Below the pieces are notes generated by a model that saw nothing but the letters and a program-made list of their open reading frames with translations, ran no database searches and was not told the origin of the DNA. From contig NZ_JABRWH010000001.1 of NCBI RefSeq assembly GCF_013248975.1, positions 1,178,001 to 1,242,000 on the forward strand: a DNA stretch of 64,000 nucleotides, in the 5' to 3' direction. The translations under genes were made by a program, and so were the position numbers. This DNA comes from Neobacillus endophyticus (GTDB lineage: Bacteria > Bacillota > Bacilli > Bacillales > Cytobacillaceae). Of this stretch, positions 33,118 to 41,870 are shown one piece after another (position 1 is the first letter of the stretch; each line of letters opens with the position of its first letter).

Positions 33118-33522
33118 CCTATAACCCCCTTGCTGACCTTACTATCTCTATAAATTCCCCAACGTCCTTTAACTAAACATGATTGTACTAGCTGAAAACG
33201 AATTCATAAAAGTTTTATTTTTCGCAATATTCGACAAAATGATGATTTGCAAGAAAACCTCATTCTAAAACAACCATTCTACTTTTAGTAGTTTAATTTA
33301 CATGTTGTATCTCTTAAACCCAAACATGAAATGATATTTTTAGATATTCAATTCTTATAGAAAAAGATACGACCGCCGATTGTCTTTTAAGAACACACAT
33401 TTAATTCCAAAATTTTCTTATTTATGTTATAATCCATAAAGTTTTTTAATTAACATATTTTTACATAACCTTTGTTGATCTAATTGGTACTCGTATTAAA
33501 TATAGTTTAGAGGTAAATGATT
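33118..33522. other. Intergenic region upstream of the histidine kinase
   Basis: A 400-base AT-rich gap with no gene. It carries the minus-strand gene's ribosome binding site on the left and AGAGG (33509-33513) for the kinase on the right. No clear operator was seen. Confidence 0.4.
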
Positions 33523-34314
33523 ATGTTTTTACTTTGGATCATGAATCCTATGAAAGCACCAGGAATTATTTTGCTATTTTTACCAATTGCTTATCTAAGT
33601 TTAAAAATCGGATCTTTCTATGTCCAAAAACACCAACGGGATAATTCACTAAAAACGATTACTTCAGGCACAGCACTGTTGAATCACACGATAAAAAACG
33701 AACTTGCGAAAATCGACATTTTGATGAATCAATTAAAGGATCTTACACCATTAAATGATGCAGCTGCTGAAAATATTGACTTGGCATTAAATTCAACACA
33801 CCATGTTTTAGAGCTCTCATCACGAATACAAGGTCAGTTGGACGTTATAAATCTGAAAGAAACTGAATTTTTACTAAGAGATTGTATTGATTCAGCTATT
33901 CGTTTATTACAGCCATATCTACAATTGAAAATTTGTAAACAGTACGAGGTTAACGTAAAAATACGGGGAGATTCATTACATTTACAAGAATCTTTTCAAA
34001 ATATATTGAAGAACGCAATGGAGGCTACGGATCGTAACGGAAAAATCACCATTAAAATCTATAAAACTAGGAGAAAAGTATTTATAGAGATCGAAGACAA
34101 TGGAAAAGGAATGAAAAAGAAAGAGCTCCTCCATGTCTTTAACCCATTCTATTCAACAAAAGAAACGAAAAGTAATTATGGATTAGGTTTAACCTATTGT
34201 TATAAGGTTTTGCAAAAACATAATGGAGCTATTGCAATAACGAGTAAAGTAAACCAAGGTACTACATGTACATTGTCTCTTCCCTCCAAAAGAATCACTG
34301 AAGTTCTTTACTAA
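33523..34314 (+). CDS. Sensor histidine kinase with one N-terminal membrane segment
   Basis: A 263-residue kinase. I choose ATG 33523 because AGAGG lies nine bases upstream; ATG 33517 is only three bases away. One or two hydrophobic helices (LLWIMNPMKAPGIILLFLPIAYLSLKIGSF) anchor it; there is no extracytoplasmic sensor. The dimerisation helix carries the phosphorylatable His in LLNHTIKNELAKI (~residue 52), followed by HATPase_c: N-box NILKNAMEATDRNGKI, G1 DNGKGM, F-box FNPFYSTKE, G2 NYGLGLTYCYK. Small kinases of this type often respond to membrane stress. It is followed after ~30 bases by its likely partner response regulator. Confidence 0.9.
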   Translation: MFLLWIMNPMKAPGIILLFLPIAYLSLKIGSFYVQKHQRDNSLKTITSGTALLNHTIKNELAKIDILMNQLKDLTPLNDAAAENIDLALNSTHHVLELSSRIQGQLDVINLKETEFLLRDCIDSAIRLLQPYLQLKICKQYEVNVKIRGDSLHLQESFQNILKNAMEATDRNGKITIKIYKTRRKVFIEIEDNGKGMKKKELLHVFNPFYSTKETKSNYGLGLTYCYKVLQKHNGAIAITSKVNQGTTCTLSLPSKRITEVLY

Positions 34315-34346
34315 TATAGGTTCAATTTAATAGGAGCATATCGATT

Positions 34347-34925
34347 ATGAGTATTATCAGATTAATGATAGTGGAAGATGATCCCGTTTGGATGAAGTGC
34401 CTGTGTAATTATATTGAAAACGAAAGTGACCTAAAGGTTGTTAAACAAATTTATACGAAAGAAGAAGCACTAAATGTTGATTGTAACAACATAGATGTCG
34501 TTTTATTAGATTTGTCACTTTCTGAAAATGATCATCGATTAAGCGGACTGGAAATTATAAACAAACTACTCACAAAAGGATTGCAGAAGATCATCATGTT
34601 AACATCATGGTATGATGAGGAAATTATTCTTGAAGCTTTTGAAAAAGGAGCTATTAATTACGTCACTAAATTATCTTATAGAGATATTCCCAAGGTTATA
34701 AGAGAAGCATATTCCGGTAAGGTAAGTCTTCATTCAGATGTCTCAACAGTACTTATTAATAAAATCAAAACAGACAGAAAAATAAAAGTCCTGACTCCAG
34801 CTGAACGCGAGGTATACAAGCTAAAAGCACAAGGATTAAGCAAAAATCAAATTGCGGAAAAACTATTTAAGTCAATTGAAACAATAAAAAAACAACTCAA
34901 AATGATAAACAAGAAATTAGAATAA
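34347..34925 (+). CDS. LuxR/NarL-type response regulator
   Basis: A 192-residue regulator. The receiver domain (1-120) has the acidic pair VEDDP near residue 10, the phospho-Asp in IDVVLLDLSLSEN (~54), the Thr/Ser in IIMLTSW and Lys in NYVTKLSY. The C-terminal domain (~140-192) is the LuxR HTH: LTPAEREVYKLKAQGLSKNQIAEKLFKSIETIKKQLKMINKKL. The start ATG has AGGAG ten bases upstream. It is co-transcribed with the kinase before it; target genes are not evident. A hairpin follows. Confidence 0.92.
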   Translation: MSIIRLMIVEDDPVWMKCLCNYIENESDLKVVKQIYTKEEALNVDCNNIDVVLLDLSLSENDHRLSGLEIINKLLTKGLQKIIMLTSWYDEEIILEAFEKGAINYVTKLSYRDIPKVIREAYSGKVSLHSDVSTVLINKIKTDRKIKVLTPAEREVYKLKAQGLSKNQIAEKLFKSIETIKKQLKMINKKLE

Positions 34926-34957
34926 AGGAATGAAATTTAATGGTTCTGCTTTTATCT

Positions 34958-35003
34958 AGAGTGTTTCCTCCTAAATCAGATAAGATCTAGAAGGAAATAC
35001 TCT
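34958..35003. terminator. Hairpin terminator between convergent genes
   Basis: AGAGTGTTTCCT (34958-34969) and AGGAAATACTCT (34992-35003) pair over 12 bp, with one G-U. It lies between the response regulator and galE and probably serves both. Confidence 0.7.
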
Positions 35004-35022
35004 AAGATTTATGGGGGACAAA

Positions 35023-36009
35023 TTAAATACTGTTCTTATTTTTCCTCCAATTATAATCTGAAAGAATAATATCATCCAAGCTATACTTAGGTTCCCATTT
35101 CAGTTTGCTTCTTACTTTACTACAATCAGCTAGTACACTTGCAGGATCCCCTTCTCGTCGATCCACATAAATGTAATTCAATTTTCTTTTTGTCACTCTT
35201 TCAACGGCTTGGGCAATCTCTGTAACGGAATAGCCCTTTTCTGTACCGATATTAAATAAATCGGAAGGTTGCCCTTCAAAAAGGTAATCCATCCCCATCA
35301 CATGTGCTCTGGCTAAATCCAAAACATGAATGTAATCTCTTATACATGTTCCATCTTTTGTATCATAGTCCTGGCCAAAAATTTGCAAAACATGATTTTC
35401 GCCCAAAATCGTTTTATTCGCATTAGGAATGATATGCGTAGGATTTTTTACTCTTAAACCGTTTGTAGAATCTAATGAAGCTCCTGCTACATTGAAATAT
35501 CTAAAAATAACATATCGCATGTTAAAGCGGGATGCAGTCCAATGAATTAATCTTTCACCCGCATATTTTGTTTCTGCATAAGGATTGACGGGCGCAACCG
35601 GTGTTTCCTCTGTCGCTTTTCGATCAAAACAATTATTTCCGTATACAGACGCCGTAGAGGAAAACATAATTTTATCAATCTTATATTTTACTAATACCTC
35701 TAATACATTTTTTAAACCTGTAACATTGGCATCGTAATATTCTAACGGCTTTTCCATACTTTCACTTACAATAATTTTACCTGCACAATGCAATACGGCA
35801 TCAATCGATTCCTGTTCAAATATTTGCGAAAAAGCTTCTTGATTTGTTACATCTAATTTATAAAATTTTGCCCTGGAATCAATTGCAGCTTCGCTCCCTG
35901 TACTCAAATCATCTGCAACCACTACACTATAGCCATGATCAATCAATTCTGTTACTGTATGAGAGCCTATATACCCTGCTCCGCCTGTTACTAAAATGTT
36001 CTTCATCAT
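35023..36009 (-). CDS. galE: UDP-glucose 4-epimerase
   Basis: A 328-residue extended SDR enzyme. The NAD-binding motif GGAGYIGSHT begins at residue ~8. The catalytic Ser and Tyr-Lys pair show as SSTASVYG and PYAETKYAGE (the Y-x-x-x-K of epimerases). VAGASLD, NPYAETK and the GTEKGYSVTE block are all conserved. The enzyme interconverts UDP-glucose and UDP-galactose, supplying precursors for cell-wall or exopolysaccharide. The gene is monocistronic here, with two tandem hairpins (36127-36154 and 36234-36262) upstream of it that terminate the preceding minus gene. Confidence 0.95.
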   Translation of the reverse strand: MMKNILVTGGAGYIGSHTVTELIDHGYSVVVADDLSTGSEAAIDSRAKFYKLDVTNQEAFSQIFEQESIDAVLHCAGKIIVSESMEKPLEYYDANVTGLKNVLEVLVKYKIDKIMFSSTASVYGNNCFDRKATEETPVAPVNPYAETKYAGERLIHWTASRFNMRYVIFRYFNVAGASLDSTNGLRVKNPTHIIPNANKTILGENHVLQIFGQDYDTKDGTCIRDYIHVLDLARAHVMGMDYLFEGQPSDLFNIGTEKGYSVTEIAQAVERVTKRKLNYIYVDRREGDPASVLADCSKVRSKLKWEPKYSLDDIILSDYNWRKNKNSI

Positions 36010-36117
36010 TTATACCTCCGCATTTCATCAGAGCCAATATTTCTTTCCGGTCGGCAACTAAATTATGTGATAATTTTTAGACACTTCTGACCAACATTCT
36101 GAATGTTAAAATATAAC

Positions 36118-36154
36118 AAAAAAATGGAGAAGGGGTATTTTTTTACCCCTTCTC
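36118..36154 (-). terminator. Second downstream hairpin after the 36.4 kb membrane gene
   Basis: GAGAAGGGGTA (36127-36137) and TACCCCTTCTC (36144-36154) form a perfect 11-bp stem; minus RNA then reads a U-run. Confidence 0.75.
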
Positions 36155-36233
36155 TACGCATTTAAATGATGGTATATTTAAATTTTTTAATGCTTAACAC
36201 CGTTGCCCCTATTTAATCAAAGTACATGACTAC

Positions 36234-36262
36234 AAAAAAATATCCGGTTTGGGCACCGGATA
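36234..36262 (-). terminator. First downstream terminator of the 36.4 kb membrane gene
   Basis: TATCCGGT (36241-36248) and ACCGGATA (36255-36262) form a perfect stem with a TTGGGC loop; the left A-run gives UUUUUUU in minus RNA. Confidence 0.85.
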
Positions 36263-36371
36263 ATGGGGGATTGGAGAGTCGAATAGGTTTTGACTTTCCA
36301 ACATCTTTATTTTAACCATTTGAGATTTATAAAATATGAAGGTTGTGTTAAGTGTAAGTAAATTTAGATTC

Positions 36372-37223
36372 TTAAACAAGTGGATCAACCGTAACGCTTC
36401 TCAATGTATATTTTTCAAGCAGAATAATAATGAGTAGACTTGCTGCGCGAAAGAAGGCCAAGTAACTTATTTTCCAATCATGATAAAAAACTAAGATGTT
36501 CATGTGCTTAAGGAAAATATCACCTACCAGCAGGATAAAAAAGGGTAACAGTTTCCAATAACTTGATTTAGGTATGTAAATGAAAAATGTAACGATGACA
36601 GCCATTATGATATGGTACAAAAATCCACTAAATAACGTACTGTCACGATAAATGTTTTCCACCCAATGGACCCGAAAAAATTGTTTATCAAATAACATAA
36701 GTGCGCTTGTTGGAGTTTGAATGATAATCCAAGCAATGAGCCATATGGTGATGATTCTTAGTGACTTATATCTTCTTTCATTTAGTAGTAAATACCACTT
36801 TTTCATGATGATCATAAAAATAAATGTGGCTATTCCGGTCATGTAGACGTGCCACCAATGGTGTGAATAGGCTCCTACTTTAAGAAAAACAACTTCAACC
36901 CCCATAAAAAAGATAGAGATCACTCCAATCCAGATAGATGAAAGCTGAAAATACATAACAAAAATGCCCGCCGACGCCCAAAATGCTGAGTTAGCGATAC
37001 TATGCCCAATGATATTATCTTTAAAAGGATCTTTAAAAAGCCCTGGCTTGTATGCGTAAGCATTTAGAACAAAGAGGATGACAGCCTCTCCAACCCACGA
37101 ACAAGCCGTTACAAAAATAAAATATGAAAAAAAATCCCCAATGTTCCTAATCTTATATATCGTGTAGACGATTATAACAGCCCCGATGACCATCAGCCCG
37201 TAGTACCAAAATATATGAGGCAT
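36372..37223 (-). CDS. Polytopic membrane protein, unknown (CBO0543-like)
   Basis: A 283-residue protein with about seven or eight membrane helices (IFWYYGLMVIGAVIIVYTIYKI, FIFVTACSWVGEAVILFVLNAYAY, SIWIGVISIFFMGVEVVFLKVGAY, YMTGIATFIFMIIMKKWYLLL and so on). I place the start at the ATG at 37221-37223, behind GGAGGG; the longer frame to 37250 has no ribosome binding site. The HHWWHVYMTG stretch is His/Trp-rich. It resembles the CBO0543 family of predicted membrane proteins in Firmicutes, function unknown. Monocistronic and well terminated. Confidence 0.7.
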   Translation of the reverse strand: MPHIFWYYGLMVIGAVIIVYTIYKIRNIGDFFSYFIFVTACSWVGEAVILFVLNAYAYKPGLFKDPFKDNIIGHSIANSAFWASAGIFVMYFQLSSIWIGVISIFFMGVEVVFLKVGAYSHHWWHVYMTGIATFIFMIIMKKWYLLLNERRYKSLRIITIWLIAWIIIQTPTSALMLFDKQFFRVHWVENIYRDSTLFSGFLYHIIMAVIVTFFIYIPKSSYWKLLPFFILLVGDIFLKHMNILVFYHDWKISYLAFFRAASLLIIILLEKYTLRSVTVDPLV

Positions 37224-37251
37224 AGCCGCCCTCCTGCAATCCTGTATCACC

Positions 37252-37283
37252 TTAAAAAGGAAATGCAGGTTTCATGCATTTCC
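37252..37283 (-). terminator. Terminator of the cupin gene
   Basis: GGAAATGCA (37259-37267) and TGCATTTCC (37275-37283) form a perfect 9-bp stem; minus RNA then reads UUUUU. It lies ~145 bases after the cupin stop codon. Confidence 0.8.
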
Positions 37284-37426
37284 TCAGATTCTCAAAGGCT
37301 CTATTGAATATTCTTTCCAAAGTTCACCACTGCTAATTCTCCTCTTGGAAAAAATGGGTAGTTTTTCATACTTTTCAAATATTTATGTCATGCCCGATAA
37401 AAGGCCTTAGAGAAAAGGTTAATGGA

Positions 37427-37996
37427 TCAAAAATTGCCTTGATCCCCAATACGCCACCGTATATCGGTTTGACTAGGCGGTCCAATAATAACAGATCGGT
37501 TAATCGGTTTGAGCACTTCAGCTAACTGATCCGCATTCACACCATAAATTCTCTGAAATACCTCTGGCGGTACCTTTCTCAAAACGTCAGACATCAAGGC
37601 GATTTCAGGGGACTTATGATCGAAAATGGCAATCAACTGGGTACGATCCGATATTGAACTTGCCCAGTGAAACCATCCCATTGGGGCATAAACCGTTTGA
37701 GGCGGCTTAACCCGGTATCTGAGTAACTGCTTTGTATTTGGATTGAATACGGCAAATTCAGCTTCACCCTCTATCATATAGGCTAATTCATTTGCATTGG
37801 GGTGCCAATGCGTTTCCACGCTATTTCCTTTAGTCAAATAAACATCAAAAACGCTTAAGTTTTCCAGAACCGGAAACTGTTCAGCCGTTTGCTGAAGAAT
37901 ATAGTTTTGATTGTTTTTCTGGTGATATACAGAACTTTTTAAGTCATATGATAAATTTAATGAAGGGGAATTTAATAGATCGCTGGCGGAATGCAT
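37427..37996 (-). CDS. Cupin-domain protein (oxalate-decarboxylase-like single domain)
   Basis: A 189-residue protein with one cupin domain. Motif 1: VETHWHPNANELAYMIEGEAEF, with His-x-His and Glu of the metal site. Motif 2: PMGWFHWASSISD, with the fourth His. The size suggests a single-domain member rather than a bicupin decarboxylase. The C-terminal tail (RVPPEVFQRIYGVNADQLAEVLKPINRSVIIGP-like) resembles the oxalate-decarboxylase tail pattern, but substrate is unknown. No signal peptide. It is monocistronic. Confidence 0.82.
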   Translation of the reverse strand: MHSASDLLNSPSLNLSYDLKSSVYHQKNNQNYILQQTAEQFPVLENLSVFDVYLTKGNSVETHWHPNANELAYMIEGEAEFAVFNPNTKQLLRYRVKPPQTVYAPMGWFHWASSISDRTQLIAIFDHKSPEIALMSDVLRKVPPEVFQRIYGVNADQLAEVLKPINRSVIIGPPSQTDIRWRIGDQGNF

Positions 37997-38295
37997 CTGA
38001 ATTTCACGCCTTCCTTAATTGGATAATGATGATTTCATACATATATTGATATGCATCCGCTCTGAAATCGTGTTTTCATTGTTGCAAAGAACCGAGCAAA
38101 TTGATGGCATCATTTCATAATTACGCCCAAGAAAACGATTTCCAAGTACGTATCTAAAAAATGATGATGGTTCTAAATGTGAAGCCGAAATCTTTATTCA
38201 CTCCCTGCCCAAAATTAACATAATATAAATGACGTAATGGGCATTTAACTAATTGCCGGGAATAACTTAAATTTTACGGAAAGGATTTAACCATC
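37997..38295. other. Intergenic region between cupin and proline-rich gene
   Basis: Nearly 300 bases with no recognisable gene or repeat. AT-rich; no clear promoter elements were singled out. Confidence 0.35.
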
Positions 38296-38562
38296 GTGAT
38301 GATGAATGAAAATACCTGGAGCCAAAATATTAATATTACCCAGCAACCAGCTGAACCACCTAAACCTACTGAACCGCCTAAACCTGAACCAAAGCCAGCC
38401 CCAGTTTCAGTTCCAGTCACGCTCACTATTCCTACTAATTTATCACCGTCCCCTCCACCTGAGTGTCAGGAAATAAAACTGACCAAAGCCTTTGCAATCG
38501 TTGCAGCCATTTTTTTCATAATTGGTGCTAGCTTTTACTTTATGGCTGCCCTTGTACAATAA
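38296..38562 (+). CDS. Proline-rich, tail-anchored small membrane protein
   Basis: An 88-residue protein. Residues ~15-55 are Pro-rich (AEPPKPTEPPKPEPKPAP), followed by a single C-terminal hydrophobic helix (KAFAIVAAIFFIIGASFYFMAALV) ending two residues from the stop, so the N-terminus is probably cytoplasmic or exposed with the C-terminus in the membrane. The Pro repeat may span the cell wall. The ribosome binding site (GGAAAGG) is distant; three in-frame ATGs lie at 38296, 38299 and 38305. Function unknown. Confidence 0.6.
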   Translation: MMMNENTWSQNINITQQPAEPPKPTEPPKPEPKPAPVSVPVTLTIPTNLSPSPPPECQEIKLTKAFAIVAAIFFIIGASFYFMAALVQ

Positions 38563-38602
38563 GCCTTAGAAAAATGAAAATATCACTTACCATTTCTCTA
38601 TT

Positions 38603-38638
38603 TAAAAAATGGAGAGATCCATTAAGACCTCTCCATTC
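38603..38638 (-). terminator. Terminator of the LysE-type gene
   Basis: AATGGAGAG and CTCTCCATT form a 9-bp stem with a 12-base loop; the A-run on the left gives a U-run in minus RNA. Lies between convergent genes and may serve both. Confidence 0.75.
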
Positions 38639-38683
38639 CGCTCATTGTTTCCGTTACACCATTTTTACCATTACTTGAAAAAG

Positions 38684-39310
38684 TTATATGGCGGTTGTCA
38701 AAAGTTTTAGTCCCAAACCTATAAAGATTACCGTCGCAGCGATGTTCAAATACTCGTTGAAACGCGGATTTTTCAATAAGCGTTCACGAAAAACTCCTGA
38801 AAAATATCCGAAAAGACTAAAAATAATGGCAGTCAACATAATAAAAATCAGACCTAAAATGCACATCTGTAGGGGAACAGATTCGAATTTATAATTCACA
38901 AATTGAGGAAGAAAGGTTAGAAAAAAAATTGCTACTTTAGGATTGAAGATATTCATTAATAATCCTTTTAAAAAGAGCCCTTTCCCTTCACTATTTTTTC
39001 CAGCGTTAAGGTCCATTTGTTCCTTTCGATGTTTTAAAGATTGATAAGCTAGATAGAACAAATAGAGCGCCCCGATTGATTTAAATATCGTAAACAAGAC
39101 GACGGAAGTTTTAATAATAAGTGATAAACCCAGAGCAGCTGCTAAAGTGTGGACAATGTTACCTAAACTTAGTCCCAACGCCGTGGTAATCCCTGCTCTC
39201 CTTCCATTTGTCATACCTTGCGTGATCGTGAATAGCAGATCTGGTCCAGGAATAAGAATTAAAATAATAGCAGTACCCATAAAAAGCAATAATGTGGCTG
39301 CATGAAACAT
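38684..39310 (-). CDS. LysE/RhtB-family amino acid exporter
   Basis: A 208-residue protein with six membrane helices. The start at ATG 39308-39310 (GAAAGGGG upstream) gives the normal N-terminus MFHAATLLLFMGTAIILILIPGPDLLFTITQGMTNGRRAG; PGPD is the family's first-helix motif. Further upstream codons (to 39463) lack a ribosome binding site and read into the repeat array flank. NPKVAIFFLTFLPQFV is the second typical block. It probably exports an amino acid or derivative; substrate unknown. Monocistronic. Confidence 0.92.
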   Translation of the reverse strand: MFHAATLLLFMGTAIILILIPGPDLLFTITQGMTNGRRAGITTALGLSLGNIVHTLAAALGLSLIIKTSVVLFTIFKSIGALYLFYLAYQSLKHRKEQMDLNAGKNSEGKGLFLKGLLMNIFNPKVAIFFLTFLPQFVNYKFESVPLQMCILGLIFIMLTAIIFSLFGYFSGVFRERLLKNPRFNEYLNIAATVIFIGLGLKLLTTAI

Positions 39311-39484
39311 AAGAAAGCCCCTTTCAAAATGAACTATACCCCAAAATATAAACCCTCCTGTAAGGGGAGGGTCAATATTTTGAGTTATAGCTCCAAAAGA
39401 TGGCTTTTTATAATTGCCCTTTAAATTCAAACATCCAATCATTCTTAAATTTCTCTCTGCCAAAAAGATCTGCTCACTTTCCCC

Positions 39485-40325
39485 CTTTTCGGTCGTAACT
39501 AGAACTGGGGTACTTTCGCGCGGGGACGCTTTTTTTCCCTTTTGACCTTAACTAGAACCGGGGTACTTTCGCGTGGGGACGCTTCTTTCCCTTTCGACCT
39601 TAACAAGAACCATTCTACTTTCGCGCGAGGACGCTTTTTTCCCTTTTGACCTTAACTAGAACCATTCTACTTTCCCGCGAGGACGCTTTTTTCCCTTTCG
39701 GCCTTAACTAGAACCATTCTACTTTCGCGCGGGGACGCTTTTTCCCCTTTCGGCCTTAACTAGAACCATTCTACTTTCGCGTGAGGACGCTTTTTTCCCT
39801 TTCTACCTTAACTAGAACCATTCTACTTTCGCGCGAGGACGCTTTTTTCCCTTTTGACCTTAACTAGAACCATTCTACTTTCGCGCGAGGACGCTTTTTC
39901 ACCTTTTGACCTTAACTAGAACCATTCTACTTTCGCGCGAGGACGCTTTTTCCCCTTTCGACCTTAACTAGAACCATTCTACTTTCGCGCGAGGACGCTT
40001 TTTTCCCTTTCGGCCTTAACTAGAACCATTCTACTTTCGCGCGAGGACGCTTTTTCACCTTTCGACCTTAACTAGAACCATTCTACTTTCGCGCGGGGAC
40101 GCTTTTTCCCCTTTCGGCCTTAACTAGAACCATTCTACTTTCGCGTGAGGACGCTTTTTTCCCTTTTGACCTTAACTAGAGCCATTCTACTTTCGCGCGA
40201 GGACGCTTTTTTCCCTTTCGGCCTTAACTAGAACCATTCTACTTTCGCGCGAAGGCACCTTTTTCCCCTTTCAACCGTAACTAAAACCACTCTACTGCCG
40301 CACAGGGGGCGCTTTTTTTCCACTT
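39485..40325. repeat. Tandem repeat array C, 52-bp unit, ~16 copies
   Basis: The block GGACGCTTTTT recurs at ~39524, 39577, 39630, 39681, 39733, 39785 and so on, to 40305, giving a 52-bp period and about 16 units. The consensus unit reads, in short pieces, TTAACTAGAACCATTCTACT / TTCGCGCGAGGACGC / TTTTTTCCCTTTCGACC. End units are diverged (GGGGTACTTTCGCG on the left). It is pyrimidine-rich on the plus strand, lies between divergent genes (LysE and SDR) and carries no ORF with meaning. Confidence 0.95.
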
Positions 40326-40470
40326 GCAGATTAAGTAAGAATGGTGAAAAAGGGCCTACCTCGCCATACTACGCAACAACAAAATAAAACTGTAATGAAA
40401 GGAAGGACTTGATAATAACCATATAAGGTTAAAACGACTTTTGTTTCATAACAGAAAGGTGGAAAAAAGC

Positions 40471-41214
40471 ATGGCCATGCATTTAAAAAATAAAGTCGCC
40501 ATTGTTACTGGTGGTGCGCGTGGAATTGGTGAAAGGGTAGTTGAAAAATTAGCCTCTGAGGGAGCAAATGTAGTCATTAACTATGTAAATAGCTCAAACC
40601 AGGCTGAAGAACTAGTGGATCGTATTCATTCGGAAGGCGGTAGAGCCATTGCGGTTCAAGCAAATATCTCCAAAATAAGCGATATCAAAAAGTTGTTTGA
40701 TTCTGCCATTGAAACGTTTGGAAAAGTAGACATATTAATCAACAATGCTGGCATTATGATTAATAAACCAATCGATCTAGTGACGGAAGAAGATTTTGAT
40801 ACTCAATTTTTAACCAATACGAAAGGAACTTATTTTGCTATACAAGAAGCTTTTCATCGTATGGAAAAAGGGGGACGAATTATCAACATTTCTACCTCTA
40901 TAAATGGCCATATGTTCCCCGCATATAGCGTTTATGCTGGAACGAAAGGAGCCGTTGAACAATTCACACGTCAATTAGCGAAGGAATTTGGACCAAAGCA
41001 AATTACCATAAATGCGATTGCACCCGGACCAGTTGCTACCGAGTTATTTCTTAATGGTAAATCTGACCAACAAATTGAAGCGTTAAGTAATATGAACGCT
41101 TTTCGTCGGTTAGGTACTCCAGAAGATGTGGCAGGAGCTATTCATTTATTATTGTGCGAAGAAGCCTCTTGGATTACTGGACAAACTTTACGTGTCAACG
41201 GTGGATACATTTAA
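40471..41214 (+). CDS. SDR-family oxidoreductase
   Basis: A 247-residue classical short-chain dehydrogenase/reductase. The cofactor motif TGGARGIG sits at residues ~12-19, NNAG at ~89-92 (INNAGIM), the catalytic Ser in NISTSINGH and the Tyr-x-x-x-Lys in YSVYAGTKGAVEQF, then the PG loop APGPVATEL. I use the ATG at 40471 (AAAGGTGG eight bases upstream); the frame extends to 40441 without a site. It is NAD(P)-dependent; substrate unknown, similar to 3-oxoacyl-ACP reductase-like enzymes. Its promoter region adjoins repeat array C. Confidence 0.93.
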   Translation: MAMHLKNKVAIVTGGARGIGERVVEKLASEGANVVINYVNSSNQAEELVDRIHSEGGRAIAVQANISKISDIKKLFDSAIETFGKVDILINNAGIMINKPIDLVTEEDFDTQFLTNTKGTYFAIQEAFHRMEKGGRIINISTSINGHMFPAYSVYAGTKGAVEQFTRQLAKEFGPKQITINAIAPGPVATELFLNGKSDQQIEALSNMNAFRRLGTPEDVAGAIHLLLCEEASWITGQTLRVNGGYI

Positions 41215-41304
41215 ATTCTAAAGTTTGTAATTAAATTTACTATAAATGGTGGATAAAGAGGAATTATGCAGCAATCTTTTTTCAATTGCCACAAGGGGTT
41301 TCCC

Positions 41305-41333
41305 AGGCATGAAATCTGATTTCATGCCTTTTT
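41305..41333 (+). terminator. Terminator of the SDR gene
   Basis: AGGCATGAAAT (41305-41315) and ATTTCATGCCT (41319-41329), with a CTG loop, followed by TTTTT. Confidence 0.9.
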
Positions 41334-41364
41334 CGTTCTTTCTTTCTACTCCATTGCCTAATTC

Positions 41365-41568
41365 CTACTCTTTTGATGCCGCTATTAATTTGTCATTATA
41401 GTTCTCTAGTTCTTCCTGCAGCTTTAAGATATATTCTGTGATCGCCAATCTCACAATAACAGGATAGTATCGACTATTGAGTTCTTGCTGACATTCCTCA
41501 ATATCCATCTTTTTCACTTCGATTATTTTTTTCAATAAGTTGGACCTTTCATTCATTCCATCATTCAT
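41365..41568 (-). CDS. Small helical-hairpin protein, unknown
   Basis: A 67-residue protein starting at an ATG behind GGGGGA (six-base spacing). It is predicted as two long helices with a short turn (MNERSNLLKKIIEVKKMDIEECQQELNSRYYPVIVRLAITEYILKLQEELENYNDKL), a coiled-coil-like hairpin. The size suggests a Spo0E-like phosphatase, but the SxxLD motif of that family is missing, so I leave it unassigned. Monocistronic. Confidence 0.6.
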   Translation of the reverse strand: MNDGMNERSNLLKKIIEVKKMDIEECQQELNSRYYPVIVRLAITEYILKLQEELENYNDKLIAASKE

Positions 41569-41870
41569 AACTCTTCCCCCTAAAAGTCATCTACTCTTTG
41601 GAATTCCGCTGTATTGGTGGCAGGCTGCTGAACTCTTTCTACCTCCCAATCTTTTCTTTATAGATTAAGGATGGGCAAAAATTTCAGAGATTATACAAAA
41701 GGGGCTCGGATATCAATAAAATAGACTATTCACCTTTCGAATAGTCTGTCATTTTACTTAGTTTAAAAAAGGATGCATGAAAGTTGTGAATTGAAGAATA
41801 AAACATTTATGGTAAAAATATGGATTTACGATTATGATTATTCTATAAAGTCAGAGATCAGGAGGATCCA
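41569..41870. other. Intergenic region with hairpin AGACTATTC / GAATAGTCT
   Basis: A 300-base gap. AGACTATTC (41723-41731) and GAATAGTCT (41739-41747) pair perfectly over a short loop: a possible terminator or regulatory stem with no matched T-run. AGGAGG (~41861) precedes the MutS-like start. Confidence 0.4.

Noticed and set aside
39311-39463. N-terminal extension of the LysE-type protein
   Set aside because: No ribosome binding site, no membrane-protein pattern; the ATG at 39310 with GAAAGGGG gives the family's normal N-terminus.
41365-41568. Spo0E-like aspartyl-phosphate phosphatase
   Set aside because: Size and helical hairpin fit, but the SxxLD motif is missing.
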